Shown piece after piece: positions 10,401 through 19,916 of a stretch of DNA of 64,000 nucleotides. A model generated the notes under the pieces. The model ran no database searches. It worked only from the letters and a program-made list of their open reading frames with translations, and had not been told where the DNA came from. The stretch spans positions 2,184,501 through 2,248,500 of the forward strand of contig OX438750.1 in NCBI GenBank assembly GCA_949316235.1, given 5' to 3'. Position 1 is the stretch's first letter; each line of letters begins with the position of its first letter. Source of the DNA: Oegoconia quadripuncta (lineage: Eukaryota; Arthropoda; Insecta; Lepidoptera; Autostichidae). A program made the position numbers and the translations under genes.

Positions 10401-10559
10401 GATTGCTCATTTTTCACAGATTTTCAGCTATCCTCTAAGGAGCAGAGCAACTTGGAACCTAAACCAGAGGAAACAGTGAGTATTAAGTAAATAGCAATTT
10501 TCAGACTCTTGAAATAGTGATTGATGAGTGATAGTAGTAGAAGAGACGTAGTGTTTGTA

Positions 10560-10795
10560 AGTTGTGGAGCGCAAGAACAGTATATGAAATCTATTCACTT
10601 AGTTTGTATCTGCATCCCTGTTTAATACCACACAACCTACCTATTTCAATTGTACTGTCCTTATACCCAACGGTTGCCTGGAAGAGATCGCCTTTCGTGA
10701 TAAGATCGCCAAATTGTACGTTCCACTCTTACCACTTTCTATAACTGTATTTTCTTTTCTGTTGTGCAATAAAGTGTATTTGTATTGTTGATGCG
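10560..10795 (+). mobile_element. non-LTR 3' UTR (GAAGAGATCGCC type)
   Basis: CCCAACGGTTGCCTGGAAGAGATCGCC is followed by TAAGATCGCC and a CAATAAAGTGTATTTG end. Related tails with the same order (GAAGAGATCGC, GATAAG, AATAAA) occur at 26885, 35930 and 42685. No coding part is left. Confidence 0.65.
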
Positions 10796-11339
10796 CTTGT
10801 CATGAATGCCATTTCTTTGCAAGTGATACAACACTAACGATCAATACGTAATATTGCGATAAATTATAAATAAAACTTAGCGCGTTTGTATAAAACCTCT
10901 AATAACTTAGAATAAACCGGCTGAAGAGTAATATAGGCTGTGACATTTAGTGAAAACATGCAGGAGTAGCATAATTATCTCCTCGAAATAAGCCTTGAAT
11001 TAGTTAATTGCGAATCACAGTCCATCTCTCCTGTGTTTTCTTTAGTATTTTGCTAAATAAGTGCCCATTGATAAGAAAGGGTATTCTTTAACCGATGTGT
11101 AACAGTGATTGATTTATTCATTTACATTCAATTGGAGCGCCGACTTCGAAAGACATTTTTTCATATAGTAGAAATCAGACAGTCAACATTTTTTCATTGT
11201 AATTATCTTTTACTTTTTATTGGCTGAATTCAGTGGAGCCTGGTTTTTTGGTAAATTTTTTTATTATGGTTTAATTTCATTAGTGAGCTACAGACAGACA
11301 GACGGACAAAATAAAACTATAGGACATATCAAATCATCA

Positions 11340-11510
11340 TCAAAATAATCATGCCCGCGTCGGTTTTTCCCGACACTTACAACCTTGGGATCTTCAAGTC
11401 TAGAGTGAATAGGCATTTACTGGGTGCGCGTGATACATCTTCGGCTACATCGTCACTTTCCATCAGGTGAGATTGTAGCCAAACGCGAAACCAGTTTTTA
11501 ATTAAAAAAA
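11340..11510 (+). pseudogene. non-LTR RT C-terminus and 3' tail
   Basis: GTCGGTTTTTCCCGACACTT leads to TACAACCTTGGGATCTTCAA and CATCAGGTGAGATTGTAGCC before an A-rich tail. The encoded piece reads [18 protein letters not shown], matching copies at 30720 (+) and 53350 (-). The copy is only about 50 codons long. Confidence 0.8.
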
Positions 11511-11528
11511 AATCAAACCTAATCTTTT

Positions 11529-11850
11529 AACCGCCTCCGTGGCTCAATGTAAACAACATTGGGTTTACGATTCGAAGGTCGCGGGTTCGATTCCCAGCAG
11601 GGTACATGTTTACGTACTCGGTTGGCTAGCTACCACCATCTTATCTAAATCTGCCGCCAAGCAGAAATGTTAATAGCATTGTTGTGTTCCGGTTGTCGGA
11701 GATAAGATAGCCAGTCCTCCAAATGTGTTGAGGTTCTGGTCAGTACACTTCCACCTTCGACATCATCTTCACTTAAGTGAAGAACTTATGTTAACATCAG
11801 GTGTGATTGAGGTCAAGTACCAACCCGTTGTGCATAAAAAAAACAGTAGC
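11529..11850 (+). mobile_element. SINE family C copy 2, full length
   Basis: The head CCGCCTCCGTGGCTCAATGT and B-box GGTTCGATTCCCAGCAGGGT are complete. The body follows the family pattern and ends with GTTGTGCATAAAAAAAAC. There is a small duplication around AAGTGAAGAACTTATGTTAA. Confidence 0.9.
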
Positions 11851-12370
11851 TTAAAATCTGAATATTTTAAGTGTACCCTGTGTACTTTAACATGTGTGTC
11901 AATGATAAAGCTGTGCTGCACATATTCATTCTGTTTATTATACGATTAATTGGTTGATCAGAGACCGCTCACGAGCCGCTTTGCGAGCTCGCTCCCCTGA
12001 ATGAATGTCTATTCCTCATTTAAATCATATTTCTTTTTCCAAACCACGCGCAGGCTATTACGACCAGCTTTAAACCACACCATCCCAAGCGTTCTCCTTC
12101 TACTACACATTCAAGATGGCGACGGTCCAAGGAGTCGCCACAGTACCTACCTACAAAATAAAGCATTTTTGACTTTCATAATCATAATTATTTATTTTAC
12201 TGAAAATATGGTGAGCAAGATGGTAACAATACATTATTAATTATAAAGATCGCATATCTTACCTTACCTGGCAAGCAAATTTACATTTTTAATAATTATT
12301 ATCAAAAAAAAATTATAAGTTAATAAAATCTATATAATTTATGCAAATGTCAATTAAAATTAGATTTAAC

Positions 12371-12716
12371 CTTAGATTAATGATTGGTCTCCGCGCCGCT
12401 ACGACTAGATACCGTCGGCGTACTCGAAAAATGCGGCAACAAATACTACGCCGTATTCGGCGTACCCGCGCCAGTCACGCCACAAGTTCAAATTTCAAAT
12501 TTTGGTTTAAGACTGAAGCAAAATGCCGGTTTGCGTAGTCAAACTATGTAATAACAATACTACAAAAAACAAGAAAGATACTGGCATCACATACCATCAG
12601 TAAGTACTGTATACATCTACACACTACAATATTGAGTTGCCGCATTCAGGAACCTGTTTTTTCTTCATAGTGCGGTATCTAGTCGTAGCGGCGCGGAGAC
12701 CAATCATTAATCTAAG
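12371..12716 (+). mobile_element. P-superfamily-like nonautonomous element with THAP exon
   Basis: Terminal inverted repeats of about 44 bp begin CTTAGATTAATGATTGGTCT on the left and are mirrored on the right. Both ends are flanked by the same 8 bases, GATTTAAC (12363-12370 and 12717-12724), which fits an 8-bp target duplication as made by P and hAT elements. Inside, a CpG-rich segment precedes a short frame that looks like a THAP zinc-finger start. A THAP N-terminus is what P-element transposases carry, so a P-type origin is favoured; this assignment is inference. Confidence 0.7.
12523..12599 (+). CDS. THAP domain first exon (partial, in transposon)
   Basis: The frame from ATG reads MPVCVVKLCNNN and then GITYHQ, ending at a consensus donor (CA then GTAAGT at 12600). 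THAP domains are C2CH zinc fingers that start M-P-x-x-C-x(2-4)-C and continue to a YH/FHRFP block; the spacing here agrees. Only the first half, with the two cysteines and the first histidine, is present: 25 codons plus two bases. No second exon with the tryptophan and the last C-H pair is recognisable before the right terminal repeat at 12673. It is probably non-functional as a protein unless spliced to DNA outside. Confidence 0.6.
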
Positions 12717-12729
12717 GATTTAACGTTAA

Positions 12730-14430
12730 AATAGTCATACGTACAAATATTACATTCAGGTAAGTCGGTAAATAGTATCTAAAAGTTACTCTCACGATTT
12801 TTAATTTCATAGATATGGTAAAATTTACATGTCATACGTTTCTTAAAGTCAATATACTATTTATGGAATAGCAATTTTTCTCTTGTAACCGTGCTCTTAA
12901 TCTACATTTAAATAAATCCTTAGGTAATAATTTTATGTCGTCAGGTTTGACTATGAGGAGGTCTATGTTCAGCAGTGGATGGCCCGTGGCTGATATGATA
13001 ACGATGAATTACATTAAAATACATTCATGCTCTTAGTTTATGCCTAGAATACAGATAACAATAATTAGTAGTACGTCGTTTTTAATTATGTTCAAAACTT
13101 ACAACATCACAATATATGGAGTCGTTTGTGCTCTGCATTATTTCTTCGGTAATTATACATTTTTTATTATTATTATCTAAGACCTCGTGTCGTGTTATTG
13201 GCTAAGATATTTTGCTTATGTATACCTTTTCAAGTATGTTAAAAACTACTGTTAGTTGTCTTGGGGGATGTCGGTTTGCAGTATCAAGATAAAATCAAGT
13301 TTACAGTAGTAGTACTTAATAGTTTCATTTTGATGTAGATGATTAATGCTGAGGTGACTCAACATTTTTATACAAGCGCCACTATAATAATGTGCCGAGG
13401 AAGGGATTGGGACGCGACAATATTTTGCAACGTTTTATCGTTATTTTGACCCCATCCCTACCTATCCACCCACTTCAGTATTGCAAGCAAATAAATACGT
13501 TAAGTACACAATTTAATTAATTGTTTTTGTTACTGACATACATTATGCATGAGTTACGCTTTAATTGTTTGTATTTCCTCAAATTATTAATCCGCAAAGT
13601 TTTATGTAAGTAAACTGCATTTCATTATATTTAATTAGTTTATGGTAGAAAAGGAATTAGTAGGTATTAATATAAGAGATGACGGATGAATGTATTAAGA
13701 TTTGTATTATTGCTACAAAAAAAACCGTAGTGGGCAATTTCGTCAAAAGTTGACCATAGCAAAAATTCATTGCCCTACTAACATTTTAGATCTTATTTTA
13801 TTAATATTCCACTTTTTTACTGCAAATAATTTTCTAACGGATGAATTACAGTTCAAGCTTTAAGAAAATGTATTATAATACAATATCTTGCTTTAATTTA
13901 TGCAAATAAAATACAATATTTGTAAGCTGAATGCGTATTTTTGTTATGTCCCATGAGGGGTATGTCATGTTCGCACAGTCGTATTTCTATTTTATATTAT
14001 ATTGAATTTTGAAATAAGTAATTTAAATGGCTAGTATAGTCTATATACAAATGAAAGGTATTTGAGTAGTGATGCTTTAATAAATAAATTAGTAAAATTG
14101 AATTATTTGCTGTCCTACGAATTTGGCACTAGTTCTAAGTGGAAAGTTCTATATAGTCGATTCAATCAAAAAAGCCTTAATCGACAATTGCGCTTCGCGA
14201 AGCGAATAATCTACCAAAGGAGTATTTTAATTATCCTGGCAATACTATTTTATTTAGCAAGCCGCTTTTAACTGTAAATTGTCATGAGGCCGCCCCGTAA
14301 CCTGTGACGACTTTGAGCACGGGGTATGCCGCGCCAAAATCGCGTGTCGAGTGGCGGGGGGCGTTACGTGGTACCTTTTTTGCTTGAAAATTGCTTGTAT
14401 TGTTTTTTTTTTGTTTAATTCGCTCCATTC
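12730..14430. other. AT-rich stretch without recognised genes
   Basis: Short frames at 14062-14271 and 14254-14457 lack support. Nothing here matches another part of the window except a weak CAGCAGTGGATGGCCCGTGG near 12970, typical of RTE-type 3' tails. A CpG-richer patch is at 14285-14370. Confidence 0.35.
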
Positions 14431-14865
14431 GCAGAAGGCAAAGGGAACTAAGCCCATACAGTCATGTCTTATTTCTATTATTTCTTTAGTTTATTGAAGT
14501 CAGTCTCAGTCAAAACAAGTCATTCGTCATATACTTGGTATTTCAAGAGTCTAGCCACGGACAAGTCATTCGTGGCAGAATGCTTTACTAAAGATTTTGG
14601 CTGCTTCTTGTGGGAACCCGAAAGTTTTGTAAGGCACTTTTTTTTTAATGCACGGCGGGTTAGCACTTAACCTCAATCTCACCTGATTTTAATTTACACT
14701 TCCCTTTGTACACCATTACTGACTTTTGCTGCACAATATTCTGTCATTATTAAGCTTCAAAACTCCGAATGCACAAATTATAAGAAATAATAACAAAAAT
14801 GCAACGTCACTCGCTGAGTTCCCGCTAAAATCATCCATTCCCGATACTTTGACTGAATGTGTGTG
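14430..14865 (-). repeat. interspersed repeat family E copy (reverse)
   Basis: Reverse copy of the repeat at 28975-29350 and 48186-48485. Shared blocks are GAAGGCAAAGGGA, TCAAAACAAGTCATTCGTC, GCAGAATGCTTTAC, GAACCCGAAAG, CACCATTACTGACTTTTGC and TCGCTGAGTTCCCGC. No protein is encoded. The family type is unknown. Confidence 0.75.
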
Positions 14866-14911
14866 ACACCGAAAGGGCATCCACTCAGCATTATGCCGTT
14901 CGTTGGTATTA

Positions 14912-15499
14912 AGGCTTCGTCAAACAGAACGCGTACGTAGCGCGCGTCAGAGCGCTATAGCGACGTGGCTTGTCGCCGCGCTATAGCGCTGAGTTGTGTT
15001 GTATATACAGTCAAACAGTGCGCGGGCGCTAGCAGTACGCGGCGCTCTGACGCGGCGATAGGACGTTTTGACGCCGGGCGTTGTATTTTTTTACAAAATT
15101 TCATTAGCGTCCGACGTACCTACGTGTGCAAATACTTTCATTATGATGACTGAAAAACTAATAGAATGCGTTCGCAGACATCCCTGCCTATATGCCTAAA
15201 TAAACGATGATATTCTCCTAACTCTTTTCTCTTTTTATTAATGTCGTGTACCCATTTTCTTTTTCTCTGCGATCGTGATGAAGCGTACAAAAGTAATAAT
15301 TCTTCCACATCTGAATCACTTGACATCTCAATAGCGAACAAACTATCCAAAGACTGCTAGTGGTACGCTCTGAAAAATAGTACGTTGCGCAGCGTTGCGT
15401 CAATCTAGTAGAGTGTGACATCCAAAGTACGCGACGTTAAAACGTGACGCTATAACGCTGTAACGCGACGCTAGGTACGCGTTCTGTTTGACGAAGCCT
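14912..15499 (-). mobile_element. PIF/Harbinger relic with TTA target duplication
   Basis: Ends are inverted: AGGCTTCGTCAAACAGAACG on the left and CGTTCTGTTTGACGAAGCCT on the right. They are flanked by TTA at 14909-14911 and 15500-15502, the 3-bp target site of PIF/Harbinger elements. The interior is unusually CpG-rich (GCGCTATAGCGC-type motifs repeated at both ends) and holds a remnant of the transposase N-terminus on the minus strand. Confidence 0.85.
15141..15350 (-). pseudogene. Harbinger-type transposase N-terminal remnant
   Basis: The frame reads MSSDSDVEELLLLY, then SRSQRKRKWVHDINKKRKEL and GEYHRLF. An acidic start, a basic RKRKxWVH block and a GEYHxLF motif are the usual start of Harbinger/HARBI1-like DDE nucleases. 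The frame diverges and stops after about 69 residues, and the DDE catalytic domain is absent. It is the coding remnant of the surrounding 588-bp element. Confidence 0.75.
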
Positions 15500-15502
15500 T
15501 TA

Positions 15503-16002
15503 AAGTATTGAACCCTGGCAGTACCAATTTATCTAAAGTATTATCTCTAGTGATAGCAGAGCATATACAAACGCTTTCTTTGCTTTAAAAGTCGTTTACT
15601 TTATGGCAAAAATAACAAAGATCAACTTAAAATGGGTTTAGCAAATATTTACAATCTGAAATAAATGTAAAATGTACCAATGGCAACACTAAAATAAAAT
15701 AATATCTTTTAACTTTAAATAAGATTTAACTGTAAATGCCACTTACAGGCAATCTATCTATTATCTAACTCCGATTCAAAAAGGTCTGAATATTATACGC
15801 TAATGTTTTGGAGCTTATATTTATTGGATTTACGGCTTATAGGTATTTTGTCTCGTTTTTATGGTTAGTTTTTTTGAGGAGTTGGTAACCCTTGCAAAAA
15901 TTCGATCAATAGGACGCGTAAATTATCCATTTTAAATTGCTGCCGGCGGATTTTGATTTCCTAAATCAATTTATTTCTGAAATCAAATCACCAACAATCA
16001 AA
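15503..16002 (+). promoter_or_regulatory. SNAPC4 upstream region and putative 5' UTR
   Basis: This 500-bp AT-rich interval separates the Harbinger relic from the SNAPC4 start codon and must hold its promoter and 5' UTR if the gene has no upstream exon. I see no clear TATA box or initiator. In-frame codons continue upstream of the ATG to a TTG at 15937 without another ATG, so the ATG at 16003 is preferred. Confidence 0.4.
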
Positions 16003-18546
16003 ATGGAAACAGACTCGGACACCAGCGATGAAGAAGTACAATTACGAGAACTAAGTCGATTACAAGCTGTCTTGGATGCCGACGAACGAGGCAAATCTCA
16101 GCGTCTTTCGCAGTCTACCAGTCACGGCATCGACCCCGAGTCCTTCAAGAAACAGCAAGAGGAGTATCTTAATAAAATACAAAAAGCTACTGAATATAAT
16201 AACTTAACTGACCAAAAATTGGCCCAACTTCAAAGGGTTTTACTTGTCCGACTGCGCGAATGTCGACAGCGGCTGGCGTCAATGTCGAGGTCGTCCACCG
16301 CAACTGATAATGAAGAGAAATCATTCCGCTACGTCAGTTGCGGCAAACCTTACTTTAAAGATAAAGATGGCTTTCCGGCACCACCCAATAAAGACACTAT
16401 AGCAATGTCAAAGATGAAAATGTTTGATTTAACTCTTGTCAGCTCTGTACCCGGGTGGACGATAAAAGACAAGAGTGAGTTCCTAAAACAAATCCACAAA
16501 ATGTCTGTGGATATAAGAAAAAGCGAGATAGAATCGCAAATAGCTCAATTGCTTCGTGACAAGAAATCCAATGTCCGTAAAAGGGAACTTACATCTCAAA
16601 TTGCGGTTCTAAGGAAGCAGATTGAGGAACTGAAGAAGAAACCCTTAAGTGAACTGGCATTACCGATAGACAAAGAGTATGATTGGGAAACATTGGCCAA
16701 CAAGACTAATTATAGGCATAATGCACATGAATACCGGGCACTTTGGAAGTTGTTCTTACATCCTTCTATTAACAAAAACATATGGAGCAAGACTGAGCAC
16801 ATGCAATTGCAGAAGCTTGCGCACACTTATAAGATGCAAGACTGGGACAGAATTGCAAGTGAACTAAACACTGGCCGGACTGGATATCAGTGCTTCGTTT
16901 ACTATAGGACAAATATGAGCACTACGACAATGGGCCAAAAATGGACAAAAGAAGAAGAAGAGTACCTAAAGAGGTTAATTGACTATTATAAAGAAGATAG
17001 CTACATACCTTGGAGCAAAGTAGCAGCATCTATGGAGAAGAGAACTAAAATACAAATTTACAATAAATATGCTCGTCTTATGGAGCATAGAAAGGGCAGG
17101 TTCGTGCCTGAAGAAGATGCAGTTATTCTCACTTGTGTGAGAAAGTTCGGTACGAATTTTCGGAGAATATCAAAGTACTTACCAGGCCGTTCTATGGCAC
17201 AATTACGTGCAAGGTACCAAGTTCTAACTGGAGCTAAAACTACATCAATCGTTTGGACTGTAGAGGAAGACAGGAAATTAATTCAGTTCATGGCTAATCA
17301 GGACACCTCGATAAACTACTCCAGTTTGACTAAACATTTTAAAGGGAAAGGCAGAGCACATATTAGAGCCCGATACACAACATTAGTGAAATGGATGAGA
17401 AAGCATCCCCATGTTGATATTTCTAAAGCCCCACGTCGAGGTGCTCGTCGCTTGGGACATGGCGAAGCATCCCAAGACATAAACTTGGCCATTGAAAACT
17501 TAAAGAAAAGAATACAGTCGGATGTGCAGAAAAAAAATTCTACTAGGCAAGAACAGCAGAACAAAAGTTCCACTAGTCCAGAAGAGCAAAACAAAAATTC
17601 CGCTAGTCCAGAAGAGCAGAACAAAAGTTCCACTAGTGCAGAAGAGCAGGACAAAAATCCCACTAATCCAGAAGAGCAGAACAAAAGTTCCACTAGTCCA
17701 GAAGAGCAGAACAAAAATTCCACTAGTTCAGAAGAGCAGGACAAAAATGCCACTAAGGTCAGTAGTAAAATCACTATGGACTCAACTGAAGAAGAAATTG
17801 AAGAGGCTATCATTGTTACTTTATATAATCAAATGTTAGAAAAGCAAGCAGCAAAGCAATCTGTAGAATCTGTTACTGCCAAGGAAAAACAAATGGGCTC
17901 CCAAATACCACCAGATGCCACTAACTTAAAGAAAATTTTACTTTTGCTAAAAGCACAATTGGACAAAGAGAAGTTCTTAGAGAGTTCCTATTATAAAGAT
18001 TATCCTACTTTGACAAAATTAGAAAAAGACTCGCCCCTTCTTCTTAAATCTTATTCAAAAAAGAAAGCGGTTGAAATGGTGGAAGTTGAAGGTAAACCCG
18101 ATATATGGGGTAACAAAGTATTGGAAACATCAGAATATGTGTTTCCACCAAACTACGCTACTATAACTGGCTGTCGGCAGCTAATGGCCTATGTGGCTGC
18201 TCATCCTCCACCTGAAAATTTGAACGTTATATTGAGTGGGATGGCTCGAAGAAACCCCGCTTTTAAAGAACAAATGGACACTTTGGTGGGACGATTTATT
18301 GCATTATTCTTATGGCCCATGTTGCTTTCAAATGAGTCTCCAAGTGAGACCACTGTCAAACCTGTATCTCATCTTCAAAATAAGCCAAACCTGATACTGC
18401 CTGGTGATCCTGGAATAGCAATCCCTAAAGCTATGGTGGATATTGTAAACGAAAATATTGACTTAGAGGATGACTCTGACGATAAGGAAGAAATAGATAT
18501 AGGGGATGTTCATGTTGGCAATGATGACTTTATGTATATAAAATAA
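16003..18546 (+). CDS. SNAPC4: snRNA-activating protein complex subunit 4 (SNAP190-type Myb protein)
   Basis: This encodes the large DNA-binding subunit of SNAPc, the nuclear complex that binds the proximal sequence element of snRNA genes for RNA polymerases II and III. The 847-residue frame starts at ATG 16003 in a good context (CAAAATGG) and is intronless. Residues about 100-190 hold the SNAPC4 N-terminal block (GKPYFKDKDG, PPNKDT). About 191-215 is a basic helical stretch (IAVLRKQIEELKKK). From about 225 to 475 run a half and four Myb repeats (EYDWETLANK; LHPSINKNIWSKTEHMQLQK; KWTKEEEEYL; GRFVPEEDAV; IVWTVEEDRK). About 519-585 is a decapeptide repeat. The C-terminus ends in an acidic stretch. 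Vertebrate SNAPC4 is much longer; insect homologues are nearer this length. Human SNAPC4 has many introns, so a single exon is notable. The minus-strand 165-codon frame inside is a shadow of the repeat. Confidence 0.94.
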   Translation: METDSDTSDEEVQLRELSRLQAVLDADERGKSQRLSQSTSHGIDPESFKKQQEEYLNKIQKATEYNNLTDQKLAQLQRVLLVRLRECRQRLASMSRSSTATDNEEKSFRYVSCGKPYFKDKDGFPAPPNKDTIAMSKMKMFDLTLVSSVPGWTIKDKSEFLKQIHKMSVDIRKSEIESQIAQLLRDKKSNVRKRELTSQIAVLRKQIEELKKKPLSELALPIDKEYDWETLANKTNYRHNAHEYRALWKLFLHPSINKNIWSKTEHMQLQKLAHTYKMQDWDRIASELNTGRTGYQCFVYYRTNMSTTTMGQKWTKEEEEYLKRLIDYYKEDSYIPWSKVAASMEKRTKIQIYNKYARLMEHRKGRFVPEEDAVILTCVRKFGTNFRRISKYLPGRSMAQLRARYQVLTGAKTTSIVWTVEEDRKLIQFMANQDTSINYSSLTKHFKGKGRAHIRARYTTLVKWMRKHPHVDISKAPRRGARRLGHGEASQDINLAIENLKKRIQSDVQKKNSTRQEQQNKSSTSPEEQNKNSASPEEQNKSSTSAEEQDKNPTNPEEQNKSSTSPEEQNKNSTSSEEQDKNATKVSSKITMDSTEEEIEEAIIVTLYNQMLEKQAAKQSVESVTAKEKQMGSQIPPDATNLKKILLLLKAQLDKEKFLESSYYKDYPTLTKLEKDSPLLLKSYSKKKAVEMVEVEGKPDIWGNKVLETSEYVFPPNYATITGCRQLMAYVAAHPPPENLNVILSGMARRNPAFKEQMDTLVGRFIALFLWPMLLSNESPSETTVKPVSHLQNKPNLILPGDPGIAIPKAMVDIVNENIDLEDDSDDKEEIDIGDVHVGNDDFMYIK
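17542..17755 (+). repeat. 30-bp minisatellite encoding decapeptide repeats in SNAPC4
   Basis: About seven imperfect in-frame 30-bp units encode variants of NKSSTSPEEQ (also NKNSASPEEQ, DKNPTNPEEQ and NKNSTSSEEQ). The unit length keeps frame. The tract lies between the Myb domain and the C-terminal region and is hydrophilic, so it is likely a disordered linker whose copy number may vary. Confidence 0.92.
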
Positions 18547-18872
18547 TTGTGGGTTGCTGTGTCCGTTTGTGTTTGGGTCCGTGTGTTTCTTACGTGGAGA
18601 AATAATGTGAAGTGACTTAATATGAATTAATAAGATGTGGTATTTTTATAAGGTACGTATTTATTCACAAATACTAAAATAACGAAAACAATATTGTCAA
18701 ATCATGCATTAATTTTTAGTCATTGAAAGCATACTTTATGGTTTTGTTCTAGGACACTTTCTATTTTTTTTTTGGAAACGGTCATAATTATACAGTTTAT
18801 AACTTAGTCAATATAGACCTATAGTTCAGTCTTAAATAATTTATATTACTTACAGAATTAAATACAAAACAT

Positions 18873-18878
18873 AATAAA
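18873..18878 (+). terminator. candidate polyadenylation signal of SNAPC4
   Basis: This is an AATAAA hexamer about 330 bp after the SNAPC4 stop codon in AT-rich DNA. Another AATAAA occurs about 45 bp further on. Which one is used cannot be told from the sequence. Confidence 0.35.
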
Positions 18879-19686
18879 AATTAGATAACAACACTATTGC
18901 ATAGACTAATTTGAAACAGTAATAAAAGTGCAGTATTATTGCACTTACAAAGGACAGTAATGACTATTATGGCACTTTGGTAACAGTATTTGTAAATTAC
19001 ATGAGCATTACATTAAAAAAAATTATTACTTATATCATCAATCTCACAAAAATCTCATACATGCTTTAAACTATTGACTTGGAGATTCTCATATCTCTGT
19101 AGAGAGACTATGGGGCATGCTAGCTAGGCTGGTAACATTTATGTATATTTAAGTTAAAAATGATAACTTGTACTTTTATTTGTAGAAACTAGTGGTAAAT
19201 ATTGCTGTGCTGATCATGTTATTTATAGATACGTGTAATGTTATTTAAGGATGAAGATAGTAATAACAATAATTTTTGTACATACTTGTATTTGTAACGT
19301 TATTGGTAATTAAGTTTAAAATAATTAATCATCATATTAGCCACTGCTGAACATAGACTGCCTATGGGATGCCAGAGTTTAAAATAATAAATATCTTGTA
19401 CTTTTACTATAAGTTGTAGAAAATAGGATATACCCTTCACATTCATGCTTTAAATGAGAGAGAGACAGGCTGTATCGGGTCTTTGTAGACACTACGGGGC
19501 ATGCTAGCTCGGCTGGTAATTTTATTCATAAATATGTGTGGTGTTATTTAAGTTACTTTTAGGTACTTTTATTGTAGAAATTAGAAGGAAATATTGCTCT
19601 CCTCGAGGCTAGCCCTGCAGTAGAGTAATATTTCTAAAAGTATTATACAATCTAACATTTCAATATTTTTAAAAGAGTATACCTAC

Positions 19687-19916
19687 ATTGTCCCTTGAAT
19701 GACTTAGTGACTTTGTGTAAGCGACTGCTATGAACATCAAGTTTACTTATATCTTGTATTTCACTATTTTTCCTAAACAATTGCAGATTCTTTCTTACGT
19801 ACATTAAGTTTTCGTGAATTTATTGCGATGCCAAAGTTAATATAATTGATTTCCTGAAATTCATTCCTCAGAGAATCTTTGAAACCTAACTTGTAGATCT
19901 CACGAACGTCTAAGTG
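19687..19916 (-). mobile_element. non-LTR RT C-terminal fragment within the array
   Basis: The reverse strand matches the 56519-56788 coding region (CATTGTCCCTTGAATGACTT, TTTCCTAAACAATTGCAGAT, CTTACGTACATTAAGTTTTC). The same fragment with the same right border (CGAACGTCTAAG) recurs at 24288-24520, so it was duplicated together with the tandem repeats. Confidence 0.75.

Noticed and set aside
15937..16002. Upstream TTG extension of SNAPC4
   Set aside because: Nuclear genes rarely start at TTG; the first ATG at 16003 has a good context and there is no upstream ATG in frame.
17316..17813. 165-codon open frame on the minus strand inside SNAPC4
   Set aside because: It is the complement of the in-frame 30-bp minisatellite and Myb coding sequence; its residues are a repetitive FCSSGLVE pattern without family meaning.
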